Shown: positions 61,654 through 64,000 of the stretch, one piece after another
How positions within the stretch are numbered: position 1 is the stretch's first letter
Layout: each line of letters opens with the position of its first letter
Assembly: GCA_028023455.1 (NCBI GenBank)
Contig: JAQFVV010006474.1
Span: 248,001 to 312,000 of the forward strand
Direction of reading: 5' to 3'
Origin: Epiperipatus broadwayi
Taxonomy: Eukaryota > Onychophora > Udeonychophora > Euonychophora > Peripatidae
Length of the DNA stretch: 64,000 nt
Made by a program: the position numbers and the translations under genes
The notes under the pieces: generated by a model
The model's input: the letters and a program-made list of their open reading frames with translations, nothing else
Database searches by the model: none
What the model was told of the DNA's origin: nothing

Positions 61654-61890
61654 AACAAACGTGTAAACTATTATTAAAATTTATTAAAGTGAAACAAAAA
61701 TATTTCAAAGTCTTTAAGCTAGTACTATATGAAGAAAAGGTCTAAGTGGCATGATGCTCAGATCCCGTACCTGCCATGCCTAAGTGCAAGAGTTTCATTT
61801 GGACAATGAAAATTATTAAAAAAACTGAAAAATTTCAAATAAGTTTAAATTATATCCGTAGCAATTTTTCAACCAAATCAAACATTATCC

Positions 61891-62215
61891 CAGGGGTCAC
61901 CAACCCTATGACTGTGGGCACCATGGCACCCACAGACCATTTTACATGTGTCCGCCACTATCTGAATAGGATGAAAAATTATTTATCTGATACAAATAAA
62001 TTTAATTTTTAAAATTTCTTATAAATTATTGTATTATATTGTAATAAAATTGTAGGGCATACTATACTTTATTTTTGAAATAAATATTTTTTGTACATTA
62101 TGTGTATTATTAACAATATCAAACTATAAATTTACATTGAAAAAATAAATGGTGTCTGCAACCTAGCTGTTATTATAGAATGTGCTTTTAAGTGCAAAAA
62201 GGTTGGAGACCCTTG
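61891..62215. mobile_element. hAT-type MITE, copy 2
   Basis: Ends CAGGGGTCACCAACC and GGTTGGAGACCCTTG are imperfect terminal inverted repeats. Flanking 8-bp sites are CATTATCC (61883-61890) and CATTAACC (62216-62223), one mismatch. At 325 bp it has no transposase. It is a different family from 23182, with a related terminal pattern. Confidence 0.85.
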
Positions 62216-62815
62216 CATTAACCCATTAATTGGTCAGTAAATAAGATATTTGACTATTCATAGTTAGAACAAGATATAAAAAAAATTCTGATCTCAGTTA
62301 TCCTATGGGAAAATGTCTTTTCCAGTAAAAATATTCGTTATACTTTGACTTCAACTGCAATCCTTATTTTAAATAAATTACTAAATAATGCATTTTTTTC
62401 TTTTATTTGTCACATTGCTTTTTATTAAAATGGCTAAGAATTTTTGAATCTTTATCAGTTTTCATCAGAACTTTAAAATATAGTTGTATTATATTATTTA
62501 TTATATATTTATATAAACAACAATAAATATAATGCTTATTTGAATATTCTTGATGAGGACATTACATTTGTAATTTATATGTTGGACTATTTGAATTATC
62601 TAGAATTAATTGTTAAATATCTTTAGAAAAATTTAAACTTTTCAAATACATCCAACTGTTATTAACAACACACATGTTAGTAAATAACTTAATAGTTCAC
62701 ATTATTCTCCTTAATTTGTTATTGATCTTACCATTAATAGCACTAACATGGGAATCAAAGCAGTGATATTTAAAATTATGAATATTGGCTTTAAGGTAAC
62801 ACTATAATGAACTTG

Positions 62816-62960
62816 TCTACCTAATTGTTTATGGTAACATGTTAAGTCAGTATTCAAGTGCAAAAATCCCAGGTTCAATTCCCATGCTTGTCACTCATTA
62901 CCCCAGTTTCAGCCGAAGAAGAGAAAATATATCATTCAGAATATGGTATTCTATACTAAT
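62816..62960 (+). mobile_element. Possible second tRNA-derived SINE
   Basis: The B box GGTTCAATTCC (62872-62882) sits in a tRNA-like context (ATCCCAGGTTCAATTCCCATG). A plausible eroded A-box region lies upstream (TACCTAATTGTTTATGG). A CACTCATTACCCCAGTTTCAGCC body follows. Not related to the 61543 family. Confidence 0.5.
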
Positions 62961-63345
62961 CTGTGTACTATTTTTAATAGTTTACTGTGTTTGAAGAATT
63001 TAAATAAAGTTTCATTTTTCTAAAGCCATTTAATCATTAATTCAAGATAATAGAAATAGTATCCTGCAGTTTGATGTAATTCATAGAGCATCTGACTTGG
63101 AATTTTGTATACATGTGTAACATTTTTTCAGAGTTTGCAAACAATTTTAGCAGAGTATATTTTTTACTTTATATGTAACTAATTTCACTCTTTATAATTT
63201 AAAATGGAATGATTCCTGAAAAACACTTCTTTTATGTATTGCACATTTTTATTAAACTTGTTCTGTTTTTTAGACTTTTTGTTTATACAAAGTCAAATTT
63301 AAATAAATTCAACTTATTTCACTAATTCAGTGTTACATACTTTTA

Positions 63346-63347
<2 letters not shown>
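62961..63347. other. AT-rich spacer, no gene seen
   Basis: AATAAAGTTTC at about 63004 could be an old polyadenylation-type tail of the SINE-like element upstream. Otherwise nothing. Confidence 0.45.

Positions 63348-63411
<64 letters not shown>
63348..63411. repeat. (AT)n microsatellite
   Basis: Over 30 AT units. It lies about 270 bp left of the PLE3 fragment. Confidence 0.95.
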
Positions 63412-63412
<1 letters not shown>

Positions 63413-63679
63413 TAAAAAATTAAAAAATAAATTTTATTCAGCTTTCACAAGTAAGAGAGTAGGGCACTCATGTTTAGAATGATTCTTTTTATGCTTTAAA
63501 CAAATAAAAATTACATATATTTATACACATGTATAATACAAATAAAATGTCCATTAATTAAAAGACTTATTGTAATAACAATAAAAATAAGAAATATAAT
63601 GGTAATAAACTATATATACAGTATTTCAATCCACAAAAGTACTTTAAGTTAATTCCTCCCTAAATAACAAAACGGAAGC

Positions 63680-63980
63680 AAACATCATCAACTCAAATCC
63701 CATAAATCCCAAATTTTAACATTAGCAGTTTCTCTATTAATTATATTTATTTTATTTCTGTTTATTAAAATTGCCTACTTAACTTTACTTTTATTGTGTT
63801 TTCCCTCTTCATGAAGAATCTTCACACTCAGTAAAGATTCTTCATGTAGAGAGAAGCCATGATAAAAGAAAAAATTAAGAAGGCTATTTTAATAAATAGA
63901 AATAAAATGAATATAATTAATAGACAAACTACTAACATTAAAATTTGGGATTTGTGGGATTTATGTTACTGACATTTGCT
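63680..63980. mobile_element. Penelope-like fragment PLE3: short inverted 5'-5' pair
   Basis: The plus half (63860-63975) encodes KIKKAILINRNKMNIINRQTTNIKIWDLWDL, matching the C-terminus of PLE2 (KIKEAMLIYKYKQDLINRQAANVKITELWES). The minus half (63825-63697) is the inverted counterpart, reading ..REIANVKIWDLWDL-like residues. The centre is a hairpin, CTTCATGAAGAATCTT and complement, around 63815-63850. Both copies are cut down to the last 40-50 codons. The element may continue past the window edge. Confidence 0.75.
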
Positions 63981-64000
63981 TATATTTTGTTATTTGAATT

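Overview
The window is repeat-dominated, strongly AT-rich nuclear DNA from an animal, most likely an invertebrate. I find no convincing host gene, rRNA gene, functional tRNA gene or CRISPR array. The evidence for an animal is the repeat content: RTE-type LINEs, Penelope-like elements (PLEs) with a GIY-YIG domain, hAT-type MITEs, tRNA-derived SINEs and hammerhead-ribozyme repeats. I cannot name the species. Nearly all longer open frames are decayed retrotransposon ORFs or translations of microsatellites.

Layout. 0-3 kb: the 3' end of a non-LTR retrotransposon, then a roughly 400-bp ATT array. 5.5-8.5 kb: SINEs and an RTE copy split by a palindromic insert (M1). 9.7-12.4 kb: a nearly full-length but dead RTE on the minus strand. 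12.7-13.7 kb: a tandem array with a 420-422 bp period. 16.8-20 kb: three eroded RTE copies. 21.5-22.3 kb: a large palindrome built from a 405-bp monomer. 23.2 kb: a hAT MITE. 24.4-27.7 kb: PLE1. 29-34 kb: palindromic P-family and H-family repeats. 35.8-37.2 kb: the best preserved RTE. 38.5-42.2 kb: PLE2. 42.9-46.5 kb: another long RTE, interrupted by an 805-bp polyadenylated insertion with target-site duplications. 46.7-64 kb: further palindromic repeats, hairpins, a decayed unidentified ORF, another SINE, another hAT MITE and a PLE3 remnant at the right edge.

The main observation is that several repeat families carry type I hammerhead ribozyme (HHR) sequences. Families T (tandem array), P (five HHR-bearing copies) and Q (large palindrome) share a CUGAUGA / stem II / GAAA / UC layout. 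Each family has a different but perfectly palindromic stem III, and stem I changes in a compensating way between families. A separate family H, at 24.1, 33.4, 50.3 and 61.0 kb, carries an HHR with a 5-bp stem I and a minimal stem III, followed by tRNA-like A and B boxes; one copy is more than one monomer long. The Q palindrome cannot be made by folding back a single linear monomer. Its inverted arm reads across a monomer-monomer junction, as expected from a tandem or circular template.

All three PLEs are 5'-to-5' inverted pairs, and many of the small repeats are palindromes too. Two of the palindromic elements have 12-13 bp target-site duplications, which points to retroposition rather than cut-and-paste transposition. 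My inference is that PLE-type reverse transcription may mobilise the ribozyme repeats in trans and generate both kinds of inverted structure. Every ribozyme call comes from reading the core motif and pairing stems by eye. None has been folded by software or tested for cleavage.
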